From Tritrichomonas musculus (lineage: Eukaryota > Parabasalia > Tritrichomonadida > Tritrichomonadidae): a DNA stretch of 64,000 bases. Below, one piece after another: positions 1 through 10,525 of this stretch. Every line of letters starts with the position of its first letter. The first letter of the stretch is position 1. The notes below the pieces were generated by a model. The model ran no database searches, was not told the DNA's origin, and was given only the letters and a program-made list of their open reading frames with translations. Made by a program: the position numbers and the translations under genes. The stretch spans positions 3,038,001 to 3,102,000 of the forward strand of contig JAPFFF010000016.1 in assembly GCA_039105265.1 (NCBI GenBank), written 5' to 3'.

Positions 1-248
1 ATAAAAATTCAAAATGAGACTGCTCCCTTAAATTAATAGTAAAAAATATTTCTTACTAATCTCAAAGTTTTATTTTGATTTAAAAATCAAAATAACCAGG
101 CCAGAAATCCAGAAGCTTCTCACTTTAATGTGCCTTTAAAAGTTAATAAGAAGTTTCTTTTGAAAAAAATATGCCATAAAAACAAACCTTAAATGAATTT
201 TTGAATTCTGTTTATTATTTTCATATCACATTTCACTGAAAGTAAAAG
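1..248. other. AT-rich upstream region of the BspA-like gene
   Basis: No gene is visible here. The last 40 bases before the first ATG contain TCACATTTCACTGA, which resembles the parabasalid initiator (TCA-Y-T/A type), so transcription of the following gene probably starts here. Near the left edge, GACTGCTCCCTTAAA is the reverse complement, with one mismatch, of a sequence near 24508, so a dispersed repeat may end here. Confidence 0.35.
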
Positions 249-2366
249 ATGATGGCGAAACAAGCACAAAATTTGGATTTAGAGACGAGATTGATTCAAA
301 TCCCTATTGATAAATATACGGAAGATATTGATACAGAATTAGGTGAGGAAAAGAAGAATAAAATTCTTGATCTTTTATTAAATTCTAATAATCTTCGCAG
401 TGAAGAAGAATTTGAGGAAATTGAAGAAAATTTGTATGTAGCATGCCAAAAAGGCGACCTTGAGTTAATTAAAATTTATCTTAGTGAAAGTATTCAAAAT
501 GATTCAAAAACAATTACATTCAAAATCGACAAAACAAACCAAACAGCCTCATTATTTAAAGTTAGCAACGATCTTGAAGAACTCGTTATTCCACGAACAG
601 TTAACCATGGATCTATAAATTACTTAATCACTAGCATTAGTGGCTTAGGTATCTTCAATATTAAAAAAATCAAATTTGTCGAAGATTCAGCTGTCGAAAC
701 CATCTACGGATTCATATTTGGAAATTTAACAAATACTGAAGAAATAAATTGACCAGCTAGTTTGAAAGAATTGAAAGAAGGATGGTGTTGTAATACATTT
801 AATTTGACAAGAATTACAATTTCACCATCTAATGGTCAATTCACTGTCAAAGACGATAAGTATTTATTAGGCAAAAGTGATGAAAGTAAAGATGATTTTG
901 ACATTATTTTATTTGCAAGTCGTGACATTGAAGATGTTTCAATTCCATCAAATATCAAAATCATTTCATCATTTGCATTTCAATCATGCCAAAAAGTGCA
1001 AAAATTTGAATTTCTTCCAAATTCTAATTTACAAACAATCGAGACAAGTGCTTTCTCTTTTTCAAATATTGATACAATTTCGATTCCATCAACAGTATCA
1101 AGAATATGTGAATTTGCATTTGGTTTTTGCAGAAAACTGAAAAAAATCGAAATTCCAACAAATTCGAATTTACAAACAATTGAACATAATGCATTTTCAT
1201 ATTCATTAATTGAAGAAATCTATTTTCCAGCTAGTTTGAAAGAATTGAAAGAAGGATGGTGTTGTAATACATTTAATTTGACAAGAATTACAATTTCACC
1301 ATCTAATGGTCAATTCACTGTCAAAGACGATAAGTATTTATTAGGCAAAAGTGATGAAAGTAAAGATGATTTTGACATTCTTTTATTTGCATATCGTGAC
1401 ATCGAAGATGTTTCAATTCCATCAAATATCAAAATCATTTCATCATTTGCATTTCAATCATGCAAAAAAGTGCAAAAATTTGAATTTCTTCCAAATTCTA
1501 ATTTACAAGAAATTAAAAGAAATGCATTTTCTGGTTCAAGTATCAACGAAATTACTATTCCACCAAAAGTTTCCACAATTCACGAATTAACTTTTTCTGA
1601 TTGCCGAAATTTGACAAAAGTTGATTTTGAACCAAATTCTAATTTAAAAACAATTGAAGCAAGCGGATTTTCAATTTCTTCTATCAGAGTATTTTATTTT
1701 CCAGCGAAATTAAAAGAATTAAAAAAAAGTTGGTGTAGTGGAACAAATCAATTGACAAAAATTACAATTTCACCATCTAATGGTCAATTCACTGTCAAAG
1801 ACGATAAGTATTTATTAGGTAAAAGTGATGAAAACAATGATGTTTTTGACATTCTTTATTTTGCAAATCGTGACATCAAGAAAATTTCAATTCCATCAAA
1901 TATCAAAATCATTTCATCATTTGCATTTCAGAATTGCCAAAATCTGACAAAAGTTGATATTGCGCCTAATTCTAATTTACAAATGATTGAATCAGATGCA
2001 TTTTCAGATACAAGTATTGAAGAAATTCTTATTCCATCAAGTGTCAAAATCATCTCGTCAAGTGCATTTCAGAATTGCCAAAATCTGACAAAAGTTGATT
2101 TTGAACCAAATTCTAATTTACAATTAATTGAATCAAATGCATTTTCTAATGCGAATATTAAAAGTATTATAATTCCATTAAAAGTTACCAAAATATGTAG
2201 AGATGCATTTTTCAATTGCACTTTTATTCAAATGGTTGAAATTTCTGAAGAGTCAAAATTGGAATCATTTCCATTTTCAGCTTTTGATCAACGTACAGAA
2301 CTAATAATTATGATTCCACCATCTTTAGAAAATTTAATTCATGAAATTAAGAATATTCATAAATAA
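249..2366 (+). pseudogene. BspA-like leucine-rich repeat protein gene with an in-frame TGA
   Basis: The reading frame runs from ATG 249 to TAA 2366 with a single in-frame TGA at 750-752, giving 167 codons before the stop and about 538 after it in the same frame. The N-terminal part is acidic and helical, with a short stretch resembling the start of an ankyrin unit (ACQKGDLELIKIYL). After it come many LRR_5 (BspA/TpLRR) units of the form IxxxAFxxCxxLxxVxxxxxSxLxxI, in two related 160-residue super-repeats containing FTVKDDKYLLGKSDE. At the stop, a paralogous unit at about 1210 reads IYFPASLKEL where this copy reads IN-stop-PASLKEL. The family is hugely expanded in trichomonads and is associated with the cell surface or with protein binding. 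I see no signal peptide or membrane anchor. It could be a recent pseudogene, a sequencing error or a read-through gene. Confidence 0.8.
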
Positions 2367-2420
2367 TAATCATTACTAAGTGAAATAAACTTTTTTTGGT
2401 AGCACTTGGTTGATATAAAT

Positions 2421-2804
2421 TGCCCTTCGGATGTTTTAAAAATTACGTTCTGTTCAAACTTTTTCAATAAAATAGACCAAGAAAAAAAAACAATTACGTT
2501 TTACGATTACGTCTACGTGAAAATAATTGGAATACGACTTTATTAGAAAAAGTTAATAAAAAGTTATACTTAAAAAATAAAAATATTTATCTTTAAATAT
2601 AAATATTTTATCCTTTCAAATTTGAGAGCTCTAGCTCAGAGGTTAAATTAATATGAAGTCAAAGCATTGAGTTCGAAACTAAACCTTTTTGCTTTTTTTT
2701 ATTTTTATACAAATTATGTAATTACGTTTCATTTCGGCAATTTTTACATTTTAATACGTCTTTTCATTGAATTTTATAAAATTCCAATTACGTCCGAAGG
2801 GTAA
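2421..2804. mobile_element. 384-bp MITE with a 9-bp target duplication
   Basis: The ends are inverted repeats: TGCCCTTCGGATGT at the left and ACGTCCGAAGGGTAA at the right. They are flanked by the direct repeat GATATAAAT (2412-2420 and 2805-2813). A 9-bp duplication is typical of Mutator-like elements, so a Mutator-derived MITE is the best guess. There is no ORF. Internal sequence is rich in ATTACGT motifs in both orientations, and a tRNA-like block sits near the middle. Confidence 0.65.
2625..2700 (+). other. tRNA-like block with Pol III A- and B-box matches inside the MITE
   Basis: TAGCTCAGAGG (2632-2642) matches the A box, GAGTTCGAAACT (2669-2680) matches the B box and T-arm, and T-runs follow at 2686 and 2693. 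No 7-bp acceptor stem forms and the A-to-B spacing is short for a tRNA, so this is a decayed tRNA-derived or SINE-like segment and not a working tRNA gene. Confidence 0.35.
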
Positions 2805-2939
2805 GATATAAATAAAAATTAAAAGTTTATTTCATATAGTCCTGTTAATTTTTATTTAAAAATTGATTTTGTTCTAATAATTATATTAATAAGGGAATGC
2901 ATAATATTGTCATGTATTATTTTTAATACTGAGTTATAA

Positions 2940-2941
<2 letters not shown>

Positions 2942-2975
<34 letters not shown>
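2942..2975. repeat. poly-A tract of about 34 bases
   Basis: This is an uninterrupted run of A in the intergenic region between the MITE and the 3' end of the BTB/F5-8C gene. It could be slippage-grown or the tail of an old retroposed sequence; no adjacent retroposon body is recognised. The stretch 2976-3229 has no gene. Confidence 0.8.
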
Positions 2976-2976
<1 letters not shown>

Positions 2977-3229
2977 GGTTTCCGTCAGATTAACCTTTAA
3001 AATCAACATTTTTCCTTAAATTCATAAAGAATATTCTTTATTATAATATCATAACATTCAAAATTGTTATCTCTTTGTTGTTGTAAATCAATAGTTGATT
3101 GAATGAGAATGAAATATTTATTATAATAACAAATTCTCTTCATTTTAATTCATTTTTTTCAAGATTTATTTAATCAAAAGTTAAATGAAAACTTAGGTTG
3201 TTAATTTTATTTATTTATAAATGAATCAT

Positions 3230-4555
3230 CTAAAGCAATTTGCCATAAATTTCAAAAGAGTTCATTCCAAAATAACTCTTTCCAGCCCAGTCTGGGCCAG
3301 TCAGCCTCATTCGAATGAATCTGAATGGAATATTTTTCGGTTGGTTCACACTGAATGAGTGAACAAGATTCTTTCCATTAAGATAAGAACAGTTGGTTTC
3401 CTCATCAACAGTTTCCCATGATGAATTGTCGTTTGAGCCTTCAATCACCCAGCTCTTTGGGTGGTAGCTCCCATGAATGTAAGGAAATGAGCGAATTGTA
3501 TAATCGGAGGGAATCACTCGATGCTCTCTAAAATCGAAGCAAATCCAGGTGATTTCATCTTCATCAGAGTGGAAGTACTTAGACTGATCTTCAAACAAAG
3601 TAACAACTCGTGGTGATCGATTTCTATCATTATTAATGACAGATGAAGCGGTTATGGTGATTTCTTTCTCAATTTGACCATTTGTTTTTTTATTAAAATA
3701 ATTGATGATTCCATCAAATTCTTTATCTTCAGAAAACTCAAATATCTGAATTTTATCTTCATTATACTGTGCTTGATACCTGTTTTCAATGCTTATTTGA
3801 TCACTCTCATGTTTTTTCTTCTCAATTTCTTTGCTGAGCCGTTTTGAAAGACGGTTCCACGTTGATTTTGTGATGTCATTGATATCATAAATTGAGATGA
3901 ATTGTTCAATGACTTCTGTAGTAACATTTTCAAATAAAACGGTTTCATACAAAATTGAATACATTGAATTTTGAGAGTAAAGTTCGTTTACAAATTGAAT
4001 GATTTGGTCTTCATTGCTTATTTTGATTTGCTTGCTGGTAAAAATAGAAAAAAGAGTGTCAATTGATAGATCTGATATGTCTTTTGCATGGCTTTCAAAA
4101 AGTTCGAATAAATGGGACGATATGAAGTCAATCTCTGCTGAAAGTAGGTTTGAATATAATACGTTAAATTTTTCATGAAATTTAACAAGAGTGAATACGT
4201 TATCTATGGTGATTTCTGGATTTCCATCTGAATATTCAATGGAGTCAGTTCCAAGAATTTCAATTACTTCAGTGATAAAAGGAACTTCATTTTGTGGAAT
4301 ATTTATTTGATTGAAATTCACAAGGTTAAGAATGTGAGAAAAATTTCCACGATAATGCGTATCAATAATAAATGTATCAAAAGTTGGATCATTTGAATGA
4401 GTTCGGCAAATCACTGGGGATAAAATATCTGAAATTAATTTGGTTGTTTTAAATTCTTCTCCGTTTACTATGAAGCTAAAATCTGAATCATAAATATGTA
4501 GGGGAACAGTCAAAATACAAGAAGATTTTAATTGTAACCTATTATATAAGCTCAT
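3230..4555 (-). CDS. BTB-like / BACK-like protein with C-terminal F5/8-type C (discoidin-like) domain
   Basis: 441 codons. Residues 1-100 look like a divergent BTB/POZ fold (DFSFIVNGEEFKTTKLISDILSPVI resembles the BTB start), followed by a helical BACK-like region to about residue 250 and a charged linker. The C-terminal 170 residues form a galactose-binding, F5/8-type C-like sandwich: ITASS, the run TWICFDFREHRVIPSDYTIRS, PKSWVIEGSNDNSSWETVD, then FRFIRMRLTG and NSFEIYGKLL at the end. This architecture is a large trichomonad family of unknown role; adaptor or scaffold work in the cytosol is an inference. There is no signal peptide. It lies in the same orientation as the next two genes to the right. 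The start is the first ATG after an upstream run of stops. Confidence 0.8.
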   Translation of the reverse strand: MSLYNRLQLKSSCILTVPLHIYDSDFSFIVNGEEFKTTKLISDILSPVICRTHSNDPTFDTFIIDTHYRGNFSHILNLVNFNQINIPQNEVPFITEVIEILGTDSIEYSDGNPEITIDNVFTLVKFHEKFNVLYSNLLSAEIDFISSHLFELFESHAKDISDLSIDTLFSIFTSKQIKISNEDQIIQFVNELYSQNSMYSILYETVLFENVTTEVIEQFISIYDINDITKSTWNRLSKRLSKEIEKKKHESDQISIENRYQAQYNEDKIQIFEFSEDKEFDGIINYFNKKTNGQIEKEITITASSVINNDRNRSPRVVTLFEDQSKYFHSDEDEITWICFDFREHRVIPSDYTIRSFPYIHGSYHPKSWVIEGSNDNSSWETVDEETNCSYLNGKNLVHSFSVNQPKNIPFRFIRMRLTGPDWAGKSYFGMNSFEIYGKLL

Positions 4556-4699
4556 AAAAAATTTATAGATATGTGATATGAAAAATTGGGAAAAAATGGA
4601 TAGTAAAGATTAGATGAGAAAATGGATAAAAAGAATTGGATGTTTAAAAAATAAAGTTAGAAAATAAATGCATTTTTATGTTTTAAATAATATTCGCTT

Positions 4700-5833
4700 T
4701 TAATCTTCTTTATACTTGAAATTATTATCAAAATTTCTTGAAATTGATCTAAAAAGTTGGGTTTCCTGTTGTTTTAAGAAGAATACACACAAGCTGCCAA
4801 AAGCAGAGAGTAAAATATTGTACCATATATTGGAATTAAGACTATAAGGTATAAATTTACCTAAGATTGCGCATAAAATTAAGATTTCTACGCCAAAGAA
4901 ATCCGGACTGTTTTCTGAAAAAGAATAAAAGAAGTAGATTATAATAGCAACTCGGAATATCCACTTCATAACTGTTGGAAATCCACTTGCGTTGTCCATG
5001 ATGGCTTTTTTAAGAGGGACTTCGCCAGAATGTACTGAACCGATCTTGTAATTGTGGTATGAGAACGGTTTGATTGATTGTTGAGTTCTTGCTCCGACAA
5101 CTGTAGCATCAAATGGTTCCCATGACTCAAACCAAACTCTACGATCACCGGGGGTACACCAATCGATCAAGTCACCTTTAAGGTCGAAAAATTGAGCAAC
5201 ACGAATTAACTGATCGAGAAATCCTCTTTCATATGATGAATAAAAAATTCCTTTTCCGGCATACTTGAAATCTGGTAAAGAGCCTGATTCCTCAAAGTTT
5301 CTGATTTGGTAACCGTCGGGATAGAAATAGTCTTTGCTTCCTGTTAATGACATATTTGGATCAATTGAATATGCACCTGCTTGAATATCACTTCCGCGAA
5401 AAGAAAGTTGTGGAATTGTTTGAACTGATGGATTCCAATAAATAGGATCGTGGTAAAATACGGAAGAGACTTGATGATAAAGCCATTGTTTGTGATAAGT
5501 ATAATAGTATTCGGTTATTGTATCGTTTCCAACTTCTCGTGTTTTTGTATGGGTAACTTGAACCCATTGGCAATATTGAACTTTTCTTTCCAATTCTCCA
5601 CATTCATGTGATAATTGGAAAAGAGGGTCTTTAACGGTAGGATATTTCATATTGTCTGTGTGGTAGTAAACGTAATCTTTATTTATAGAAGGTTCATAGT
5701 GATCACCATCTATTGTTACAAATTTGTCAGTTAATTGATTAAATAAATGAAGTCTCCTTGAGCAATAAGATTCAAAAAATGTTACAGCAAAACCAAAGAA
5801 TGCTAGCAGAATAGGAAGATCTGATTTATTCAT
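4700..5833 (-). CDS. TMEM43 (LUMA)-like endoplasmic reticulum/nuclear-envelope membrane protein
   Basis: 377 codons. An N-terminal hydrophobic segment (residues about 7-25) is followed by a long soluble region and then a cluster of about three membrane segments near residues 290-360, the TMEM43 layout. Family-like signatures include LERKVQYCQWVQ, a tyrosine-rich stretch and Trp-rich segments (YHKQWLYHQVSS), then the S-F-R/G-x-Y pattern before the middle domain. In animals TMEM43 is an ER and inner-nuclear-membrane protein with partners such as emerin; bacterial homologues also exist. The role in a trichomonad is unknown. The assignment rests on pattern memory, so family membership is likely but the function is open. 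Confidence 0.75.
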   Translation of the reverse strand: MNKSDLPILLAFFGFAVTFFESYCSRRLHLFNQLTDKFVTIDGDHYEPSINKDYVYYHTDNMKYPTVKDPLFQLSHECGELERKVQYCQWVQVTHTKTREVGNDTITEYYYTYHKQWLYHQVSSVFYHDPIYWNPSVQTIPQLSFRGSDIQAGAYSIDPNMSLTGSKDYFYPDGYQIRNFEESGSLPDFKYAGKGIFYSSYERGFLDQLIRVAQFFDLKGDLIDWCTPGDRRVWFESWEPFDATVVGARTQQSIKPFSYHNYKIGSVHSGEVPLKKAIMDNASGFPTVMKWIFRVAIIIYFFYSFSENSPDFFGVEILILCAILGKFIPYSLNSNIWYNILLSAFGSLCVFFLKQQETQLFRSISRNFDNNFKYKED

Positions 5834-6244
5834 GAATAAAATAATAAAATTTTTAAAATTTTATAATTTTTTTCTGATTATCAAAACGTTTAAGATTTGA
5901 ATTTTTTAAATAATGACCGAATGATTTGCATTCATTTTTTCTGATCCATCGAACATTTAACAAAGTCAAGTCATTTAATATGATTTTTTATATTTATCTT
6001 TTTTAATTTTAAAAATTATGTAGAAAAAAAGGTAAAATTAAATAAAATATTAATTTTTATATAAATGGACAAAATTAATAATCATATTACCAATGTTAGA
6101 AAGAATTCCAATAAAAATATTATTTATTCTTGATCATTTTACAATAATTCATTGCAAAATTAAACTTAAGTTCATATCCAAAAATTTAAAATAAGAAATA
6201 TTAAATAATAATAAACTTTAATAAATTTTATAAAATAATTCTAC
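5834..6244. other. AT-rich intergenic region
   Basis: This is 411 bases between the TMEM43-like gene start and the esterase gene end, both on the minus strand. It should hold the promoter of the former and the 3' region of the latter. I see no repeat, RNA gene or clear motif. Confidence 0.5.
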
Positions 6245-7717
6245 TCAAAATTTCATTACAATTTTAGCTGCAAACTGGTAATTGTAATCGCCACGTTCCA
6301 CTGTAGTTTCGAATAACAAATCAAAATCAGGAGTCACATCGAACACATGTCTTCCATTTGGCGTGTAAACAGTGACGGGCTCAAACAGATTTAGCATTTC
6401 ATTGCTTAATAAGAACGCAATTTCACCATTTACAGTGCATTGCTCAACGTCTATTGAATTTGAATCCTTATCGAAAGAAGCGACAATTCTTCCTTTTGAA
6501 ATATTTTTGTCAGCACGAATCCAATAGAAGCTTTCTACGTCCCTCTGACAGGCACGCATCGCGAGGTCCCAAACGATTCTTCTTGGGAAAGGGTTCCTCA
6601 CATATCTCTCAATCAAACGAATTGCGTTTGTGTCGACTTCAACGACTTTACTTTCTTTTTTGTTCAGCCACGAGTCAGCTTTTTCAAACACTTTCTGAGG
6701 CTCGTTTGAATTGTCACGGAAGTTGTGCCCCTTTCCAGCATGTATGAAACACTTGTGTGAGTAACCGCCGTTCAGTTCATCTTGATAACTTTTCAGCAAC
6801 TTATCATATTTGGCGGTTACAACGTTTCTTTCGTAAGCTGAGTCATTCTCGCCGGCTTGGATAATGAACGGCATGTTGTAGATGTTCCACAAAGGGACGC
6901 TGTTTGGATGTCCCGCTGACATGTTCGCTGCGGCAAAGCGATCTGGCATTCGTGCAACAATTGCGTAGACACCGTCGCCGCCGGCCGAATAGCCCATCAA
7001 GTAGATCCTGTTTGGATCGACGTTGTTGAAAGCGATCATGTTCGTGATCAGTCGGTCATACAGCGGATATGACTCCGGGTTGAAATGCGTGTCCCACGTG
7101 TCACGGATGCCGCGTGGATACAAATAGACGCCGCTTGCGACGCCTTGGACATAATACTTGCCCATTTGTGTCCATTGGCTGTTGTTCATGTCTGGCGTAT
7201 CACTCTGGCCTCCGCCGTGGAGGGCAATGAAGAGCGGATAGCCTGACTCTAACGGTTGGCCGATGATGTGAATGCCATATTTCATGGTCACTTCACCGTA
7301 TTTCATTGAAAATTCTTTGACTTCTTTCAAACGGACTGGATCCATTTTTAGTTGGTTTTTGTACTCGAGCCAGATGTATCGGCGGGCCTTTTTTATGTCT
7401 TTGTCGCTTTGGAGAGATGATGGCATTTCATGTGGCATGTCTTCGGCTGGTGGATTGACTGGCTCGCTCGATGGAAGGGTTGCTGGTAGATCATTTTTGT
7501 TGAAAACAGAGGCATCTTGATTGGGAGAGAAAAAATCAGTATTGGGTGACTGTTGGGGATTAATTGGCCTATATATGTTTGTTAAAGGAACGCTGACGTT
7601 TGTTTGATTATTTTGATCATTAATATTTGATAAGATCATATTGTTAACAAGTGGATCTGGATTGTTTGATTCTGGAAATAGATTGGTATCTGTTTTTTTA
7701 TCTTTATCTTTTTTCAT
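6245..7717 (-). CDS. alpha/beta-hydrolase, PHB-depolymerase/feruloyl-esterase-like
   Basis: 490 codons. Residues 1-110 are a low-complexity, Asn/Pro/Ser-rich region. The hydrolase core follows: oxyanion-loop HGGG (167-170), nucleophile elbow GYSAGG with Ser244, a plausible acid Asp292 (AGENDSAY) and the catalytic His331 (GKGHNF). DPNRIYLMG just before the elbow is typical of the esterase_PHB / LpqC-type group. About 150 residues after the core form a separate beta-rich tail. The protein probably hydrolyses an ester; the substrate is unknown and there is no clear signal peptide. Codons are more GC-rich than in the neighbours (CGTCGC, GCCGCC in the core), which may reflect high expression or a bacterial origin; this is an inference. 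Confidence 0.82.
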   Translation of the reverse strand: MKKDKDKKTDTNLFPESNNPDPLVNNMILSNINDQNNQTNVSVPLTNIYRPINPQQSPNTDFFSPNQDASVFNKNDLPATLPSSEPVNPPAEDMPHEMPSSLQSDKDIKKARRYIWLEYKNQLKMDPVRLKEVKEFSMKYGEVTMKYGIHIIGQPLESGYPLFIALHGGGQSDTPDMNNSQWTQMGKYYVQGVASGVYLYPRGIRDTWDTHFNPESYPLYDRLITNMIAFNNVDPNRIYLMGYSAGGDGVYAIVARMPDRFAAANMSAGHPNSVPLWNIYNMPFIIQAGENDSAYERNVVTAKYDKLLKSYQDELNGGYSHKCFIHAGKGHNFRDNSNEPQKVFEKADSWLNKKESKVVEVDTNAIRLIERYVRNPFPRRIVWDLAMRACQRDVESFYWIRADKNISKGRIVASFDKDSNSIDVEQCTVNGEIAFLLSNEMLNLFEPVTVYTPNGRHVFDVTPDFDLLFETTVERGDYNYQFAAKIVMKF

Positions 7718-7828
7718 TTAAACTAAAATTTTGAAAAAAATTAATCGTTATTTTCATTAGTTTAAAAAAATTTTTTTTGTTAACTACTCGTATAACTTTT
7801 TGAAAGATATTATTTGTTTGAATGATAA

Positions 7829-10525
7829 ATGAATGAAGATATGTTAGGATGGGTTAATGTTTTTGCCAATGCAAATTCTCCAGATCAACAAATTCAAAAA
7901 CAAGCTGAATTTGCAATAAAAGATCAAATGGGAAAAAATGCACCATTATTAATTTATATATGCACTAATATTTTAACACTCAAAACAAATGAAGATCAAA
8001 ATTACACAATTTCAAAATGTATTGCCTCAATTTTACTTACACAGATGTTAAATTTTCAAACCCAATCAGATCTTGAAAACTTACGAAACAGTCTAACCCC
8101 AGAACTTATTGAGCAAATCAAAAATGCGCTTAAACAAAACATATTTTCTGAAGTTCCCGCCATTAGGAACAAGTGTGCCCAATGCTATTCAATGTTATTT
8201 TCCATTTTAACAACCGAATGGCCGGATGGAATAGACGATGTTGTTAATTCTTTCACAGATGAAAAATATTTGCCATATGGCTTCATCGGATTCATTTCAA
8301 TTATGCGAGAAATTGTCAATCAAAAAAATTTTTCAAATTTTTTTCAATATTTTGAAAATAAATTTTCAATTACAACCGATTTTTGCATTTTCATCTTATC
8401 TAAAGGAAAAGAGCAGCAAGAATATATTGCAGATCTTCGAATAGAAGCTTGCAAGTTCATAAATGACATTGTTTCTATTTATCCATCAGTCTTGAATGAC
8501 GGCGAAAAAATTGGCGCCAAAATTCCGATTTTGTTAGAAAATTTGTCAAATTCGATTTCAATTGAAAACGTTGACTTATTCAATGAAATCCATGAACTTT
8601 TCTTTATCATTGTTTGGAAATTCTATGTCCAGTCGCCATACTTCATACAGACGATAGCAAATTACGTTAGCAGCGGTTTTTCATTGACTTCAAAATTTGC
8701 GAACATTTGCATCACTTTTTGGAACAAAGTTGCCACTTTTGAGGCGGACTTGATTGAAAAAGTTCAGTTTAGTAAAATGAATGGAAATAATGAAATTGAA
8801 ATGCCATTTCAACCGTTTTTAACCGAAACCGCCATAAATAATTTTTTGCCAATTTTGGCCAATTTTGTTGAGATGATTGATGAGAACGATACAGCGGCAT
8901 ACAACATTGAGAGAGAGGAAGAAACAAGCATGTATGCCACAATGACTCTTGCTTCGTTTTACAGAGTGAATCCGAGTAAAGTATTCAATTTTGTTTCAGA
9001 AAAAATTAAAGAAGAATTTTCAAAGGATAAATGGCCGAGAATTCATTCTGGCATTCAATTTATTTACATAATTTCTGACCAGCCATTTGATTTAAACGTT
9101 GGCCTTTTCATCTCCCAATTTTTCAATGCACTTCTGCAAGCAGCGAAGCAGGAACAAGTGCCAAGATTGAGAGAAACGTCACTTTTTGTGATTTCAGTTG
9201 TGATTAAAAATTACCCTCAAATAATCACACAGGCTGGTGAAGAAACCGATATACGTATAGGTCAATTAATTGACCTTATTCAACAAACATTGTCCAAGCC
9301 TGAAAATTTAACGTTCGACAATTGGCAGACGTTTATTCGATTCACGAAGATCATCAGCGAAATAAATGAATCTTTGAAAGAAACCGAAATTATGGTGAAT
9401 TATTTTGACCAATTTTACAATATTATTAATTTTCTATTCAATTTTGGAATTTCAATAGGCGACCAAATACTCATTCAAGATTCGAATGATTCATTGAATA
9501 GCTTGATTTTGAATTCATCGCCATCGGCACTTGTCAAATTTGACGAACTTTTTCAGAAGACGTTAGAAATGCTCGAAAACTCAAAAGAAAAGCGATCATC
9601 ACAATTGATTCACTTTTGTGTTCAATCATCGTTTCTAACGAACATAAAGGAGATGTTAACCGTTTTAAGCCGTTATCCGACGATAGGTAAAGAAATCGTC
9701 AGAAAATATTCAATGAAAACGGTTGAAATCATTTATGAATTGATGGACAATGAATCCACTTTTCTGTATGAAGAAGGATTGAATGTGATTTCATCGTTGA
9801 TATTTGCAACGAGTTTTGACGATGAATGCGTCTTTCAAATTTTCAATCCTACAAGCTTGGACAAGCTCATAAATGTCTTTGTTTTCAGAGGACTAAGCAC
9901 GGAGAATGAAAGAGACATTAATTCATCATGTCGTGTCATTTGTTACCTGTTTAATTTCCTCTCAAACAAAATTCCTTCTCTTTCAAATTACGTAATTCCT
10001 ATTTTCGACTTTTTGAATGGTTTATTTAGAAAGAGTATTCCAAACCTTGAAGTCCTTCAATCAATTCTGGGAGCTGTTGCGAATATTGTCAATAAAATTG
10101 ATAGAATAGACTCCCTTGAGTTGCCTCTTCGTCAGCTGTTCAATGATATCTTTCATCATGATTTTAATTTCGATGATGATACAGAAAGTGCTAATTATTT
10201 CTACATTTACTTGTCAGATGCAGTTGCAGGTTACGCCAAACTTTATTATAATAATGCTGACTTGGAATTTGAAAAAGTTCAGTTGATTTTGATTGTGAAT
10301 CTGGCTCAAAATGTATTCAAGTTGTTCCCTGAAATTGACGATGATTTGTTCGTGGCGTTTATGAACACGGCAAATCAATTTGCATCAAAATGCTCTACAA
10401 ATAATATTGAGATGTTGAATAGTCCTTACGTTATAAATATGCTGAATTTAGGATATGAATATGTTACCCAAATTGAATTGAAAGAAATGTTTAAAAATGT
10501 TATTGAAAACATTAAAAATAAATAA
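7829..10525 (+). CDS. importin-beta / karyopherin family HEAT-repeat protein
   Basis: 898 codons. The protein is helical and acidic throughout. The start, with ANSPDQQIQKQAEFAIKDQM then a run of paired helices (SKCIASILLTQML), resembles the importin-beta N-terminal domain that binds Ran. The length matches importin-beta1 or transportin (850-900 residues). HEAT-like helix pairs continue to the end, including IRNKCAQCYSMLFSILTTEWP, a classic early importin-beta repeat. It would carry cargo through nuclear pores under Ran control. It is transcribed divergently from the esterase gene with only 111 bases between them, so the two may share a promoter region. The exact karyopherin type cannot be fixed by eye. 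Confidence 0.82.
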   Translation: MNEDMLGWVNVFANANSPDQQIQKQAEFAIKDQMGKNAPLLIYICTNILTLKTNEDQNYTISKCIASILLTQMLNFQTQSDLENLRNSLTPELIEQIKNALKQNIFSEVPAIRNKCAQCYSMLFSILTTEWPDGIDDVVNSFTDEKYLPYGFIGFISIMREIVNQKNFSNFFQYFENKFSITTDFCIFILSKGKEQQEYIADLRIEACKFINDIVSIYPSVLNDGEKIGAKIPILLENLSNSISIENVDLFNEIHELFFIIVWKFYVQSPYFIQTIANYVSSGFSLTSKFANICITFWNKVATFEADLIEKVQFSKMNGNNEIEMPFQPFLTETAINNFLPILANFVEMIDENDTAAYNIEREEETSMYATMTLASFYRVNPSKVFNFVSEKIKEEFSKDKWPRIHSGIQFIYIISDQPFDLNVGLFISQFFNALLQAAKQEQVPRLRETSLFVISVVIKNYPQIITQAGEETDIRIGQLIDLIQQTLSKPENLTFDNWQTFIRFTKIISEINESLKETEIMVNYFDQFYNIINFLFNFGISIGDQILIQDSNDSLNSLILNSSPSALVKFDELFQKTLEMLENSKEKRSSQLIHFCVQSSFLTNIKEMLTVLSRYPTIGKEIVRKYSMKTVEIIYELMDNESTFLYEEGLNVISSLIFATSFDDECVFQIFNPTSLDKLINVFVFRGLSTENERDINSSCRVICYLFNFLSNKIPSLSNYVIPIFDFLNGLFRKSIPNLEVLQSILGAVANIVNKIDRIDSLELPLRQLFNDIFHHDFNFDDDTESANYFYIYLSDAVAGYAKLYYNNADLEFEKVQLILIVNLAQNVFKLFPEIDDDLFVAFMNTANQFASKCSTNNIEMLNSPYVINMLNLGYEYVTQIELKEMFKNVIENIKNK

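Noticed and set aside
2625-2700. A functional tRNA gene
   Set aside because: A and B boxes match, but there is no acceptor stem and the spacing is wrong.
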